A DNA stretch of 41,239 nt from an uncultured Pelagibacteraceae bacterium (GTDB taxonomy: Bacteria; Pseudomonadota; Alphaproteobacteria; Pelagibacterales; Pelagibacteraceae), in contig CABYXQ010000006.1 in assembly GCA_902522915.1 (NCBI GenBank), positions 1 through 41,239 on the forward strand, read 5' to 3'. The position numbers and the translations under genes are program-made. The notes beneath the pieces were generated by a model that was not told the DNA's origin, searched no databases, and was given only the letters and a program-made list of their open reading frames with translations. Shown in pieces: positions 9,226 through 16,378 of this stretch (positions are counted from its first letter, which is position 1; each line of letters starts with the position of its first letter).

Positions 9226-11000
9226 TGAAATATCCAAAAGATTATCTTGATGAAATTAAAACAAGATTAAAAGTTTCAACGGTTGTATCTAAAACTGTAG
9301 TTTTAAAAAAAAGAGGTAAAGAGTATGTTGGCTTATCTCCTTTTAAGAATGAAAAAACTCCATCATTTACTGTAAATGATGAAAAAGAATTTTATCATTG
9401 TTTTGCAACATCTGAACATGGAAATATTTTTGATTTTGTGATGAAAACCCAAAATTTTAAATTTGGAGAAGCTGTTAAGCACTTAGCTCAGTTAGCTGGG
9501 ATGCAACCTTATATGTTTTCAAAACAAGATGAAGAAAGAGAAAAGAAATGGAAGGATTATTTATCAATCTATACTCAGTATGTTGAGTTTTACCATGACG
9601 AATTATTAAAAAATGAAACTTACTCTAATGCAAGAGATTATCTTAAAAGTAGATCTTTAGGCAAAGAAGAGGTTAAAAAGTTTAAAATTGGCTATATTGA
9701 AAAAAATCCAAATTTTTTCAACAAATTAAAAGATCAATTTAGTGAACAAGCATTAGTAGAAAGTGGATTATTCTATTTAGATGAAAAGAAAAAAATATAT
9801 GTTGAGAGATTTAGAGGTCGTTTAATTTTTCCAATAAATAATATCTCAGGTCAACCAATTGCATTAGGTGGTAGAATAATTGAAAAATTAGATTATTTAG
9901 CAAAGTACATAAACTCTCCAGAGACTAATTTTTTCAAAAAAGGTTCAAACTTATACAATTTAGATTTAGCTAGAAAATTATCTAACAAGTTAGATCATAT
10001 TTATTTAGTTGAAGGTTATATGGATGTTCTAGGATTAAGTAAAAATGGAGTTGATAATGCTGTTGCAAATCTAGGTACATCATTAACTGACAAACAAATC
10101 TTAACTTTAAATCAGTTTTTTGACGATATTATTATTTGTTTTGATGGCGATGAAAGTGGATATAAGGCAGCCTTACGAGCGGCAGAAAATTCAATTAAAG
10201 AATTAAAACCCGAAAAACAAATTTCTTTCTTATTTTTACCAAACAAAGAAGATCCAGATAGTTATGTAAATAAAAACGGAAAAAATAATTTCATAGAGCT
10301 TACTAAACAAAGCAAAATATCAACACACCAATTTATTTTTAGCCATTATAAAAAACTAACAGAAAATAACCCATCATCAATGGCAATTTTTGAAAAAAAA
10401 CTGCGGGCTATCGCAAGTACTATAAAAGATGATTTTATTAAAAAATATGTACTTGAATATTTTTTAGAGAAAATTTCAGAACTAACACCTCATTCTAATC
10501 AAAATAAAAAAAATTTTTATGTTAAAAAAATAAAATCACTAGATTCTACTAAGAAATATTTTAATGAAAGTAAGTCATTAACTGGTGTAGAGTTAAAAGA
10601 ATTTTCTTTATTATATTTGCTTATAAATAATTTAGCACTGCTACAAGCAAACATTCATTTAATCGAAAATATCAAATTATTTAGTGAAGTGAATAAGCAA
10701 ATATTTGAATTAATTCTCGTTAAATTGAAATCTGGTAAACAAATTAATATTGAAGATCTAAATTTAGATAAGCAATTGTTAGAAAAGATTAATAAATTTG
10801 CACCTATTAAATATATACTAAAAAATAAATCTAATAATAATCAAAAAATTATTGAATTATTGGAGGATATTTCTAGAGACCTGATGAATTATGACTTAGA
10901 ATTTAGAATTCAAGAATTAGAATCGAAGTTTTCAAAAGATATGAGCGAAGTTACGTTTAATGAGATAAAAGAGTTGAAAAAAAAGCAAAATATCAACTAA
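9225..11000 (+). CDS. dnaG: DNA primase with degenerate zinc finger
   Basis: A 591-residue primase that lays RNA primers at the replication fork. The order is normal: N-terminal CHC2-type domain (residues 1-95), RNA polymerase core with catalytic TOPRIM (VEGYMDVLGL near 263; FDGDESGYKAA near 306), and a helical C-terminal helicase-binding region from about 430. The CHC2 domain has lost most zinc ligands: the usual CPFH reads SPFK (Ser38, Lys41), Cys59 is kept, and the fourth cysteine is Thr62. The surrounding NEKTPSFTV and YHCF context is intact, so the domain is folded family sequence and not a frameshift. Coupled to yqeY upstream; rpoD follows after 67 bases. Confidence 0.97.
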   Translation: MKYPKDYLDEIKTRLKVSTVVSKTVVLKKRGKEYVGLSPFKNEKTPSFTVNDEKEFYHCFATSEHGNIFDFVMKTQNFKFGEAVKHLAQLAGMQPYMFSKQDEEREKKWKDYLSIYTQYVEFYHDELLKNETYSNARDYLKSRSLGKEEVKKFKIGYIEKNPNFFNKLKDQFSEQALVESGLFYLDEKKKIYVERFRGRLIFPINNISGQPIALGGRIIEKLDYLAKYINSPETNFFKKGSNLYNLDLARKLSNKLDHIYLVEGYMDVLGLSKNGVDNAVANLGTSLTDKQILTLNQFFDDIIICFDGDESGYKAALRAAENSIKELKPEKQISFLFLPNKEDPDSYVNKNGKNNFIELTKQSKISTHQFIFSHYKKLTENNPSSMAIFEKKLRAIASTIKDDFIKKYVLEYFLEKISELTPHSNQNKKNFYVKKIKSLDSTKKYFNESKSLTGVELKEFSLLYLLINNLALLQANIHLIENIKLFSEVNKQIFELILVKLKSGKQINIEDLNLDKQLLEKINKFAPIKYILKNKSNNNQKIIELLEDISRDLMNYDLEFRIQELESKFSKDMSEVTFNEIKELKKKQNIN

Positions 11001-11032
11001 TTCACTTAAATTAATAATGGATTTTTGTATAT

Positions 11033-11061
11033 TTGACATTATATAAGACTTCCAAACTTAT
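11033..11061 (+). promoter_or_regulatory. candidate promoter of rpoD
   Basis: A perfect TTGACA lies at 11033-11038. The hexamer 17 bases downstream (ACTTAT, 11056-11061) is a weak -10, with TTATTT two bases further. The GTG start of rpoD at 11068 lies 6 bases after the -10, so any transcript from here would be leaderless or nearly so. The weak -10 keeps this tentative. Confidence 0.35.
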
Positions 11062-11067
11062 TTTGCT

Positions 11068-12894
11068 GTGGAAAGAATTATTACAAAATCATTTGCTAGA
11101 TTAATGGGTCGTGGAACTCATAGAGGTTTTATAACTTACGAAGAACTAAATAAATCTCTTGGTAAAAGAAACTTAACAGATGAAAATTTATCTCAAGCAT
11201 TTATTCATATTCTAGATGAACAAGTTACATTAGTTGAAAAAAAATCAGATTTTAAAGTTTTGCGAAAAAAAGAAAATTCTTCTAAAGAAGAGGGCAAGAC
11301 TATAGAAAAAAGTGATGATCCAATACGAATGTACCTTAGAGAGATGGGAGGTGTTGAATTACTTTCAAGAGAAGGTGAAATTGCAATTGCTAAAAGAATT
11401 GAGGCTGGAAAAGATGTAATGTTAATTGCTTTGTCACAAAGCCCCATAACAGCCCAGCAATTTTTTGAATGGAATGAGCAGTTACAAAAAGATGAAATCT
11501 TGGTAAGAGAAATTATTGATATTGATACAAATTATATGGAGGATGAGTCCACAGGTCCAAGCGCTAAACAAAAAAATGCTGGAGAAATAGACAAAGAAGA
11601 TAGTTCTGTGGATTCTGAAGATGATGATTTTAATCCAACTCTTGCTGCAATGGAAACTGAAATCAAACCAAAAGTTTTAAAAACAGTCAGTCTGCTTACA
11701 AAAGAGTATAATAAATTAATAAAATATCAAAAAGAAAAACTTGATTGTATTTTAAATTCGAAAAATTTTTCACCAGCGAAAGAAAAAGGATATGAAAAAA
11801 TTAATAATGATATTTTAGAAAACATTAAGTCTCTTCAATTATCACCTTCAGTATTGGAGCAGTTAGTACAAAAACATTATGTAGAAAATAAAAAAATTAT
11901 TTCTTTAGAAGGAAATCTCTTAAGATTAGCTATGGATTACAAAATCCCTAGAAATGAGTTTATTAAATTTTATATAGGTAATGAAATAAATCCAAATTTA
12001 AAAAAATTCTTAGATACCAATTTAGTATGGAAACAATTTTTTTTAAAAAACAAAGACGAATTTAAAAATATTAGAGAAAGATTAATTGAAATAAGTAATA
12101 AACTTGGAATATCTGTAACTGATTATAAAAAATTAGTTAGTAGAGTTCAAAAGGGAGAAAAAGAGTCTAGAATAGCTAAAAAAGAAATGGTTGAAGCAAA
12201 TTTGAGGTTAGTAATTTCAATTGCTAAAAAATATACTAATAGGGGGCTGCAATTTTTGGACTTAATTCAAGAAGGAAACATTGGATTAATGAAAGCTGTT
12301 GATAAATTTGAATACAGAAGAGGGTATAAATTTTCTACATATGCTACTTGGTGGATTAGACAAGCAATAACAAGATCTATTGCCGATCAAGCAAGAACCA
12401 TTAGAATTCCAGTTCACATGATTGAAACAATTAATAAAATTGTAAGAACACAAAGATTAATTTTAAGCGAATTTGGTAGAGAAGCTACACCAGAAGAATT
12501 AGCCCAAAAATTAAGAATGCCACTAGACAAAGTGAGAAAAGTATTGAAAATTTCAAAAGAACCAGTTTCGTTAGAGAAACCAGTTGGTGATGAAGAGGAT
12601 AGTAGTTTAGGAGATTTTATTGAAGATACAAAAGCTTTAGCTCCTTTGGAGCAAGCAATTAAATCTAATCTTGGCGAAGCAACAACTAAAATTTTATCAA
12701 CACTTACACCAAGAGAGGAAAGAGTTTTAAGAATGAGGTTTGGAGTTGGTATGAATACTGATCACACGTTGGAAGAAGTAGGACTACAGTTTTCCGTTAC
12801 AAGAGAGAGGATCAGGCAAATTGAGGCAAAAGCTCTAAGAAAGTTAAAACATCCAAGCAGATCTAAACAATTAAAAAGTTTTTTAGAAAGTTAA
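11068..12894 (+). CDS. rpoD: RNA polymerase primary sigma factor (sigma70)
   Basis: A 608-residue housekeeping sigma factor. A short region 1.1 (residues 1-55, [12 protein letters not shown]) is followed by region 1.2 ([21 protein letters not shown], about 84-104), a long charged non-conserved region with an acidic stretch near 165-190, region 2 ([39 protein letters not shown], from ~370), region 3 ([13 protein letters not shown]) and the region 4 helix-turn-helix ([24 protein letters not shown], about 568-591). The start is GTG; an in-frame TAA lies 24 bases upstream at 11044-11046 and no ATG fits. Six bases after the stop a tRNA-Val begins, so the two probably share a transcript. Confidence 0.97.
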   Translation: MERIITKSFARLMGRGTHRGFITYEELNKSLGKRNLTDENLSQAFIHILDEQVTLVEKKSDFKVLRKKENSSKEEGKTIEKSDDPIRMYLREMGGVELLSREGEIAIAKRIEAGKDVMLIALSQSPITAQQFFEWNEQLQKDEILVREIIDIDTNYMEDESTGPSAKQKNAGEIDKEDSSVDSEDDDFNPTLAAMETEIKPKVLKTVSLLTKEYNKLIKYQKEKLDCILNSKNFSPAKEKGYEKINNDILENIKSLQLSPSVLEQLVQKHYVENKKIISLEGNLLRLAMDYKIPRNEFIKFYIGNEINPNLKKFLDTNLVWKQFFLKNKDEFKNIRERLIEISNKLGISVTDYKKLVSRVQKGEKESRIAKKEMVEANLRLVISIAKKYTNRGLQFLDLIQEGNIGLMKAVDKFEYRRGYKFSTYATWWIRQAITRSIADQARTIRIPVHMIETINKIVRTQRLILSEFGREATPEELAQKLRMPLDKVRKVLKISKEPVSLEKPVGDEEDSSLGDFIEDTKALAPLEQAIKSNLGEATTKILSTLTPREERVLRMRFGVGMNTDHTLEEVGLQFSVTRERIRQIEAKALRKLKHPSRSKQLKSFLES

Positions 12895-12900
12895 ATTTTT

Positions 12901-12975
12901 GGGCCGTTAGCTCAATAGTAGAGTACTGCATTGACATTGCAGGGGTAGTTGGAGCGTAACCAACACGGCCCACCA
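12901..12975 (+). tRNA. tRNA-Val (GAC), structurally divergent
   Basis: The cloverleaf is complete with encoded CCA: acceptor GGGCCGT/ACGGCCC, D-stem GCTC/GAGT, anticodon stem CTGCA/TGCAG with loop TTGACAT (anticodon GAC, valine), variable loop GGGTA, T-stem GTTGG/CCAAC. Two elements are abnormal. The D-loop is only AATAGTA, without the G18-G19 pair, and the T-loop is AGCGTAA in place of the near-universal TTCRANN. Every stem pairs fully (one G-T in the D-stem), so it is unlikely to be a decayed copy. It lies 6 bases after the rpoD stop with no separate promoter visible. Confidence 0.88.
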
Positions 12976-13032
12976 TTTAATTATTATCCTTTTTGTTATA
13001 CCCAATTGATTTTTTTTGAGCGTTCATGTTTA

Positions 13033-13060
13033 TTTACAAATATAACTTTGTTGGTATATT
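13033..13060 (+). promoter_or_regulatory. candidate promoter of the small ORF
   Basis: TTTACA (13033-13038) and TATATT (13055-13060) are 16 bases apart. Initiation near 13067 would give a leader of about 62 bases, beginning with the 6-base inverted repeat AGTCCT (13067-13072) / AGGACT (13098-13103). Confidence 0.45.
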
Positions 13061-13128
13061 TAAACTAGTCCTGATTTAAAAAATTACTTTACTTGCTAGG
13101 ACTTTAAACAAAACGCTAAAGGAGAAAT

Positions 13129-13302
13129 ATGAAAATAATAATACAATCAATAAGAGACTTTTTTAAATCAAAAGAAAAAAAAGGTTTAAAACCTTTATTT
13201 TTTGAAAGTATTGGAGATCAAAACACTTCAAGAGATGAAAGGCTCAAGAATTTGATAAACATTCTGGAAAAAAATGGATTTAAAATTAAAAATAAAAAAT
13301 AA
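13129..13302 (+). CDS. small basic protein, 57 residues, unknown
   Basis: An ATG-started frame of 57 codons closing with TAA, between the two tRNA genes. A strong Shine-Dalgarno (AAAGGAGAA) lies 3 bases before the ATG, which is rare in this window. The product starts MKIIIQSIRDFFKSKEKKG and ends LINILEKNGFKIKNKK: lysine-rich, with a short amphipathic N-terminal helix candidate and a second helix near the C-terminus, no cysteines, no clear membrane segment. A plausible promoter lies about 70 bases upstream. I do not recognise the family. The ribosome binding site and promoter argue that it is expressed; conservation is untested. Confidence 0.55.
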   Translation: MKIIIQSIRDFFKSKEKKGLKPLFFESIGDQNTSRDERLKNLINILEKNGFKIKNKK

Positions 13303-13345
13303 TTTTTAAATTGAAATTTATTTTTTAATCATTTGCAAAGTTAAC

Positions 13346-13374
13346 TTGTATGAATTTTAAAATTGGTGTAATAC
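13346..13374 (+). promoter_or_regulatory. candidate promoter of the CAT tRNA
   Basis: TTGTAT (13346-13351) and TAATAC (13369-13374) are 17 bases apart. Initiation near 13381 would leave an 8-base 5' leader for RNase P to remove before the tRNA at 13389. Confidence 0.5.
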
Positions 13375-13388
13375 CTAATTAATTTCAA

Positions 13389-13465
13389 GGGCCTGTAGCT
13401 CAGTTGGTTAGAGCAGTACACTCATAATGTATTGGTCCCAGGTTCGAGTCCTGGCGGGCCCACCA
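13389..13465 (+). tRNA. tRNA with CAT anticodon, probably Ile2 (lysidine type)
   Basis: A 77-base tRNA with encoded CCA: acceptor GGGCCTG/CGGGCCC, D-arm GCTCAGTTGGTTAGAGC, anticodon stem GTACA/TGTAT with loop CTCATAA, T-arm CCAGG TTCGAGT CCTGG. G1-C72 rules out the initiator. The acceptor start GGGCCTGTAGC is that of alphaproteobacterial tRNA-Ile(GAT), and the TTGG-TC variable region resembles E. coli tRNA-Ile2, so a TilS-modified isoleucine tRNA is more likely than elongator methionine. All conserved loop bases are present, in contrast to the neighbouring tRNA-Val. Confidence 0.9.
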
Positions 13466-13480
13466 AATTAATAATTAATG

Positions 13481-14071
13481 TTAGTTTTTTGAAAACTCTT
13501 CCAATACTTTAAATAAAGCTTCTATATTTCCATCGTTAGAATTTATTATTGATGAAAATTCCTCTTTTTGTGTTCTTGCAAGACTTAATCCTTCAATAAT
13601 TACATCCCTAATAAGAGGATTATCAGGGTCTTTTGTGTAAATTCTCCAATCTATCTTTACTTCGGGTCTTTCGTTTGTACCTTTAAGTACGCTATTTACA
13701 ATTGTATATTTTTTATTTATTGTATTTTGAGAGATTACATTAATCTCAGGATTAGTCCATTCGGACAATCTGCTTGAAAAACTTTTTAAAAAATATTTTT
13801 CAAATAAAATTAAATATTCTTGTTTTTGATTTTTATCTAAAGTTTTTCTAGTAGATCCAAGTGTATAGAAACCTATACCTTTTATATCTACTGTTTCTTT
13901 TGCAATAATTTTAAGTTTTTTAATTTTATCATCTTTAGAAACACTGTTTGATAATAACTTTGAAGCTCTATCAACAGTTGATTGAACAAATTGACTAGGT
14001 TCAATTGAGTAAGAATTAGTTAAACTTATAAAATAAATAAAAAAAATATAAATTAATTTACTTTTTTTCAT
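13481..14071 (-). CDS. mlaC: MlaC-like phospholipid-binding periplasmic protein
   Basis: A 196-residue exported protein of the MlaC/Ttg2D family, which ferries phospholipid between the outer-membrane MlaA complex and the inner-membrane Mla transporter. A signal peptide is clear (KKSKLIYIFFIYFISLTNSYS, cleavage near residue 20), followed by the family pattern with LDKNQKQEYLILFEKYFLKSF, a VNSVLKG strand and VKIDWRIY...IRDVIIEGLSLARTQKEEF. I use the ATG at 14071; a TTG three codons upstream (14080) is possible but has no better ribosome site. It lies 12-24 bases downstream of mlaA in the same operon. No MlaB, D, E or F gene is in the window. Confidence 0.88.
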   Translation of the reverse strand: MKKSKLIYIFFIYFISLTNSYSIEPSQFVQSTVDRASKLLSNSVSKDDKIKKLKIIAKETVDIKGIGFYTLGSTRKTLDKNQKQEYLILFEKYFLKSFSSRLSEWTNPEINVISQNTINKKYTIVNSVLKGTNERPEVKIDWRIYTKDPDNPLIRDVIIEGLSLARTQKEEFSSIINSNDGNIEALFKVLEEFSKN

Positions 14072-14092
14072 TAGTTTCAATTAAGCAGAATG

Positions 14093-14878
14093 TTAGTTAT
14101 CTATTTCTTCCCAGTCACTATCGTTTTGAGTGTCGATAATCTTATTTGTATTTAAAATTTTTTGTTGTCGATCTTGAAGGTATAAACTTTTCACAGAAGC
14201 ATAAAAATCTAATGAATTTTTTTCCAAATTATTTAAAGAGTCATAATTTTTTGCTCTAAAATCAACCCCAGATGTCACTCTTGAAGAATAATAATCAATA
14301 TCACTAAAATATTGTGTGTCATTTTTTACTGTAACATTATACCATGCATCTCCACCCATGACACTAACCAAAGAACCAGCAGCATCTCTTACTGTGCTTG
14401 GACCTAAGACAGGCAAAACAATATAACAGCCTGGACCAATACCAAATTTTGCTAAGGATTGACCATAGTCTTCTTTTTCATAATTAGGTAGTCCTATGTG
14501 TTGAGCAACGTCTATGAAACCTAGTATACCTATAGTGGTATTAATTACGAACCTTCCTGAATTTATACCTGCCTTCTTGAAATCCCCCTGAAGAATATTA
14601 TTCGGTATCGTAACTAAATTAGATAAATTATCTAATGAATTGCTAACTCCCGAACGAACTGGTGATGGTAAAACTCTATAAGCGCTTGCTACAGGTTTAA
14701 ATATAACTCCATCCAAAGCTTGATTAAATGCGAAAGTTGCGCGGTTTAAATTTTCAAAACAATCTTTGATTTCTGCAGGTTCATTTTTTTTTAGAACCAG
14801 TTCACCATCTGATCCAGCATTAACGTTAAATGTTAATAAAAATATAGATAGAGCTGTAATTATAATTTTTCTAAACAT
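14093..14878 (-). CDS. mlaA: MlaA/VacJ-like outer-membrane lipid asymmetry protein
   Basis: A 261-residue VacJ/MlaA family protein, which removes misplaced phospholipid from the outer leaflet of the outer membrane. Family signatures are visible: NLNRATFAFNQALD, LPSPVRSGVSNSLDNL, PNNILQGDFKKAGINSGRFVINTTIGILGFIDVA, and GQSLAKFGIGPGCYIVLPVLGPSTVRDAAG. The N-terminus is a signal peptide, but the cleavage region reads LTFNVNA-GSDG with no lipobox cysteine, so it looks like a signal peptidase I substrate and not a lipoprotein; the first cysteine is Cys40 in the mature part. A promoter with perfect TTGACA lies upstream, and mlaC follows. Confidence 0.92.
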   Translation of the reverse strand: MFRKIIITALSIFLLTFNVNAGSDGELVLKKNEPAEIKDCFENLNRATFAFNQALDGVIFKPVASAYRVLPSPVRSGVSNSLDNLSNLVTIPNNILQGDFKKAGINSGRFVINTTIGILGFIDVAQHIGLPNYEKEDYGQSLAKFGIGPGCYIVLPVLGPSTVRDAAGSLVSVMGGDAWYNVTVKNDTQYFSDIDYYSSRVTSGVDFRAKNYDSLNNLEKNSLDFYASVKSLYLQDRQQKILNTNKIIDTQNDSDWEEIDN

Positions 14879-14910
14879 ACAAAGTTATATAATATATAAA
14901 AATTTAAAGT

Positions 14911-14940
14911 AAAATAAGAATTATTTTAGGAATCTGTCAA
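14911..14940 (-). promoter_or_regulatory. promoter of mlaA-mlaC
   Basis: On the minus strand a perfect TTGACA (14940-14935) is followed after 18 bases by TATTTT (14916-14911). The leader to the mlaA ATG at 14878 would be about 25 bases. Confidence 0.5.
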
Positions 14941-14978
14941 TAAAATGACCAAAAAATTCAATAAAAAAGACCCTTAAA

Positions 14979-15728
14979 ATGAGCTTAAAGATAATTTTAA
15001 ATTATTCGCCAAATTTTAGTTCTAAAAAAAGAAGTTTAAAACAAATTAAATTTATTATTTTTCACTATACAGGAATGAAAAGTGAGTCTGCTGCATTAAA
15101 AAAATTAAGCAAAATACAATCTGAAGTTAGTAGTCATTATTTTATAAAAAATAACGGTGAAATAATTTCCATGGTTCCAGACTTGTATACTGCTTGGCAT
15201 GCAGGGGTTTCCTTCTGGAAGAATAAAAGTTTTTTAAATAAAAATTCTATAGGAATTGAAATTAGCAATCCAGGACATACATTTAATTATAAAAAATTTT
15301 CTATAGAGCAAATTAAATCTATTGTAAAAATAGGCAAATTTTTAATAAGCAAATATAAAATTAAGCCTCAAAATATTTTAGGTCATTCAGATATTGCTCC
15401 ATTTAGAAAAAAAGATCCTGGTGAAAAATTTCCTTGGAAATATTTAGCTAAAAAAAAAATAGGTATTTGGCATAGTTTAAGTGAAAGCAAATTATTAAAA
15501 AACAGAGGAGTAAAAATTAATAAATTAGAAAAAAAAATTTATATACAAAATCTAATTAAGATTGGGTACAATTTAGGTTTTAAAAATATATCTAAAATTA
15601 AAAAAAATAGTAATTTAAAAATAATTTCAAAAGCTTTTCAAAGAAGGTTTAGACAAGATATTGTAGACGGTATTATTGATAAAGAATGTCTATTAATAAG
15701 CAAAAATTTGGTAAAAAAATTCAATTAA
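14979..15728 (+). CDS. N-acetylmuramoyl-L-alanine amidase (AmpD/AmiD-like)
   Basis: A 249-residue amidase_2 enzyme that cleaves between MurNAc (or anhydro-MurNAc) and L-alanine of muropeptides. Zinc ligands are visible: His29 (IIFHYTG), His136 (LGHSDIAP) and Asp146 (KKDPGEKFPW), the last two spaced as in AmpD. Residues ~175-245 resemble a peptidoglycan-binding domain (KAFQRRFRQDIVDGIIDKE). This two-domain form is like E. coli AmiD, which is an exported lipoprotein, but here the N-terminus has no signal peptide and begins almost at the catalytic strand, so a cytoplasmic AmpD-like recycling role is likely. Symbol left open for that reason. Confidence 0.85.
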   Translation: MSLKIILNYSPNFSSKKRSLKQIKFIIFHYTGMKSESAALKKLSKIQSEVSSHYFIKNNGEIISMVPDLYTAWHAGVSFWKNKSFLNKNSIGIEISNPGHTFNYKKFSIEQIKSIVKIGKFLISKYKIKPQNILGHSDIAPFRKKDPGEKFPWKYLAKKKIGIWHSLSESKLLKNRGVKINKLEKKIYIQNLIKIGYNLGFKNISKIKKNSNLKIISKAFQRRFRQDIVDGIIDKECLLISKNLVKKFN

Positions 15729-15754
15729 ATACTCTTGAAATTTTAAACTTTAGT

Positions 15755-15760
15755 TATAAA
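15755..15760 (+). promoter_or_regulatory. candidate -10 of rnpB
   Basis: TATAAA at 15755-15760 is placed to start transcription at 15767-15769, the predicted RNase P RNA 5' end. A TTGAAA at 15735-15740 is only 14 bases upstream, shorter than usual spacing, so the -35 is uncertain. Confidence 0.35.
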
Positions 15761-15768
15761 TTGTCAGT

Positions 15769-16123
15769 GCCAGATAAACGACTTATCGCTTTAATTTGTT
15801 TTAAGGAGGAAAGTCCGGACTCTACAAGGACACAGTGCCAGGTAATACCTGGCGGGGGAGACCCTAGGGATAGTGCCACAGAAAATAAACCGCCATAACA
15901 TGGCAAGGGTGAAAAGGTGTGGTAAGAGCACACCGGTTCTATTGGTAACAATGAACGCTGGAAAACCCCACTGGGAGCAAGACTAAGTAGAGATGACATT
16001 GTTGAAAAACTAAAAGCCGTCCTTGGCTAGTCATCAGGGTTAGTTGCTTGAGCTTAAGAGTGATCTTAAGCCTAGAGAAATGATAAGTTTAAATGACAGA
16101 ACCCGGCTTATAGTTTATCTGGC
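15769..16123 (+). ncRNA. rnpB: RNase P RNA, bacterial type A
   Basis: The catalytic RNA that removes 5' leaders from pre-tRNAs. The ends close in an 11-base P1 helix, GCCAGATAAAC (15769-15779) with GTTTATCTGGC (16113-16123). Universal elements are present: GGAGGAAAGTCC (15805-15816) forming the 5' side of P4, the GGTGTGGTAAGAGCACACC hairpin (from 15915), GGTAACAATGAACGC-type sequence, and the 3' P4 strand ACAGAACCCGGCTTA (16096-16110). Length of about 355 bases fits the family. It lies downstream of the amidase gene on the same strand. A weak 7-base inverted repeat (16123-16129 with 16136-16142) follows but has no T tract. Confidence 0.96.
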
Positions 16124-16154
16124 TAAATTATTTAGAATTTAGATTATCAATGAA

Positions 16155-16199
16155 ATAAATGTTCTCGTTTTGATTCATTCTTGCGTCATAAATGTTCTC
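16155..16199 (+). repeat. 12-base perfect direct repeat between rnpB and mraZ
   Basis: ATAAATGTTCTC occurs at 16155-16166 and again at 16188-16199, a period of 33 bases (about three helical turns). Both copies lie in the 180-base non-coding stretch upstream of the mraZ promoter. Apart from this repeat the stretch 16124-16303 is AT-rich with no frame or stable hairpin that I can support. Confidence 0.5.
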
Positions 16200-16307
16200 A
16201 TTTCTTTGTTTATTCCAGTTAATAGAAAACAAATTAAAAATTAATTAAATATTAAATTTTATATTAAAAATTTACAAAGTTCTTTTAAAAAAGGCTAGAA
16301 TCAACAT

Positions 16308-16336
16308 TTGACTCTAATTTAAAATACCCATATATT
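16308..16336 (+). promoter_or_regulatory. dcw cluster promoter (PmraZ)
   Basis: TTGACT (16308-16313) and TATATT (16331-16336) are separated by exactly 17 bases, the best-formed sigma70 promoter in the window. Initiation near 16343 leaves a leader of about 36 bases to the mraZ ATG. Three MraZ-type boxes overlap the spacer, the -10 and the start site. Confidence 0.65.
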
Positions 16337-16350
16337 CCCATATATTCCCA
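16326..16350 (-). promoter_or_regulatory. MraZ operator, three TGGG repeats
   Basis: On the minus strand TGGG occurs three times at 10-base period (plus-strand CCCA at 16327-16330, 16337-16340, 16347-16350), each separated by a fixed ATATA-type 5-base spacer. This is the pattern TGGGN-N5-TGGGN reported for the E. coli MraZ binding site. The boxes cover the -10 of PmraZ, so MraZ binding should repress the cluster and mraZ itself. Confidence 0.7.
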
Positions 16351-16378
16351 ATTATGGAATTTATAAATTATAAAAAAT

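Noticed and set aside
12901..12975. tRNA-Val as a decayed pseudogene
   Set aside because: All four stems pair, the CCA is encoded and the anticodon loop is normal; only the interacting loop bases differ.
13016..13020. T-run after tRNA-Val as a terminator
   Set aside because: No stable GC hairpin precedes the T tract near 13010-13018, so an intrinsic terminator cannot be supported.
15686..15999. Open frames on both strands of about 70-81 codons over 15686-15999
   Set aside because: They lie over the conserved core of RNase P RNA; the structure and universal motifs explain the sequence better than coding.
16161..16176. GTTC-N7-GATTC resembling the alphaproteobacterial LexA box (GTTC-N7-GTTC)
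   Set aside because: The second half-site does not match, and the better explanation of the segment is the 12-base direct repeat.
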